Positions 13,329 to 13,447 of a DNA stretch of 13,447 nt are shown here, piece by piece (the stretch's first letter is position 1; each line of letters starts with the position of its first letter). Below the pieces are notes generated by a model. The model did not search any database and had not been told where the DNA came from. It saw nothing but the letters and a program-made list of their open reading frames with translations. The position numbers and the translations under genes were made by a program. The DNA is from RGIG3009 sp045601465. GTDB taxonomy: Bacteria; Bacillota; Clostridia; Oscillospirales; Acutalibacteraceae. The DNA is taken from assembly GCA_045601465.1 (NCBI GenBank), contig JAZRZU010000015.1, positions 1 through 13,447 of the forward strand, read 5' to 3'.

Positions 13329-13447
13329 TCCTTTTACTTGGAGCCGTGAAACGTTTCACGGCTCTTTTTTCATGTTTCACGATGTTTCACGGCTTTTGTC
13401 GTTTTGCCGTCACATTTTGTTTCGTCTGGCAGTCAATGGGGGAGCCG
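13329..13447. repeat. Right inverted terminal repeat (truncated)
   Basis: Reverse complement of 76-194, beginning 12 bases after the last stop codon (13316). It ends at the window edge in the middle of the repeat. Position x on the left pairs with 13523 minus x on the right, so a complete molecule would be about 13,522 bp. Confidence 0.9.
13341..13370 (+). terminator. Rho-independent terminator of the rightward operon
   Basis: The right copy of the terminal-repeat palindrome, arms GAGCCGTGAAAC (13341-13352) and GTTTCACGGCTC (13353-13364), is followed directly by TTTTTT (13365-13370). It lies 24 bases after the last stop codon, so the last gene's transcript would end inside the terminal repeat. 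Confidence 0.85.

Noticed and set aside
1..13447. tRNA or rRNA genes, insertion sequences, integrase or attachment sites
   Set aside because: No cloverleaf-like stretch, transposase, recombinase motif or target duplication was seen; the gene set is that of a lytic linear phage.

Overview
This window is almost certainly a near-complete linear genome of a small phi29-type podovirus (Salasmaviridae-like, with protein-primed replication). All genes read rightward. Three things support this. The two ends carry an inverted terminal repeat: 76-194 is an exact reverse complement of 13329-13447. A full-length protein-primed family B DNA polymerase sits directly behind a candidate terminal protein. A gp16-type packaging ATPase is followed by capsid, connector, lower collar and tail-knob genes in phi29-like order. 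The left 75 bases have no partner at the right, so the contig probably lacks about 75 bases there. The genome would then be about 13.5 kb, against roughly 18-20 kb for phi29 relatives. Strong AGGAGG-type ribosome binding sites point to a Gram-positive (Bacillota) host. A gut clostridial host is my inference from resemblance to gut phage proteins; no host marker is present.

Layout. 1-194: left terminal repeat, with repeated GTGAAAC motifs and a 24-base perfect palindrome. 195-320: promoter (252-280) with a 15-base palindromic operator over its -35 box, then a short leader. 321-1560: small early genes, including a 56-residue helix-turn-helix regulator and a likely single-stranded DNA-binding protein, followed by a GC hairpin. 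1541-4359: candidate terminal protein and DNA polymerase. 4356-5408: packaging ATPase. 5438-5466: second promoter, with a degenerate copy of the first operator. 5482-7362: acidic disordered protein (scaffold candidate), small membrane protein (holin-like) and major capsid protein, then a second GC hairpin. 7446-9655: connector (portal) and lower collar with a repetitive coiled-coil tail. 9645-10381: two small adhesin or appendage-like proteins. 10394-13316: a tail knob that appears split over two genes, the second also carrying a large N-terminal module and a Pro-rich linker. 13341-13370: terminator formed by the terminal-repeat palindrome.

How it would work. The terminal protein primes replication at both ends, the polymerase displaces the strand, and the SSB covers it. 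The helix-turn-helix protein may set the balance between the early and structural promoters. The ATPase packages DNA through the connector into a capsid whose subunit ends in an Ig-like domain, and collar, appendage and knob proteins finish the tail. No endolysin, no recognisable packaging RNA, and no homologue of the phi29 p4 activator or p6 histone-like protein was found. The least familiar parts are the split knob, the paired operators, the paired post-SSB and post-capsid hairpins, the cysteine cluster inside the polymerase, and the strong excess of GGATCC sites.
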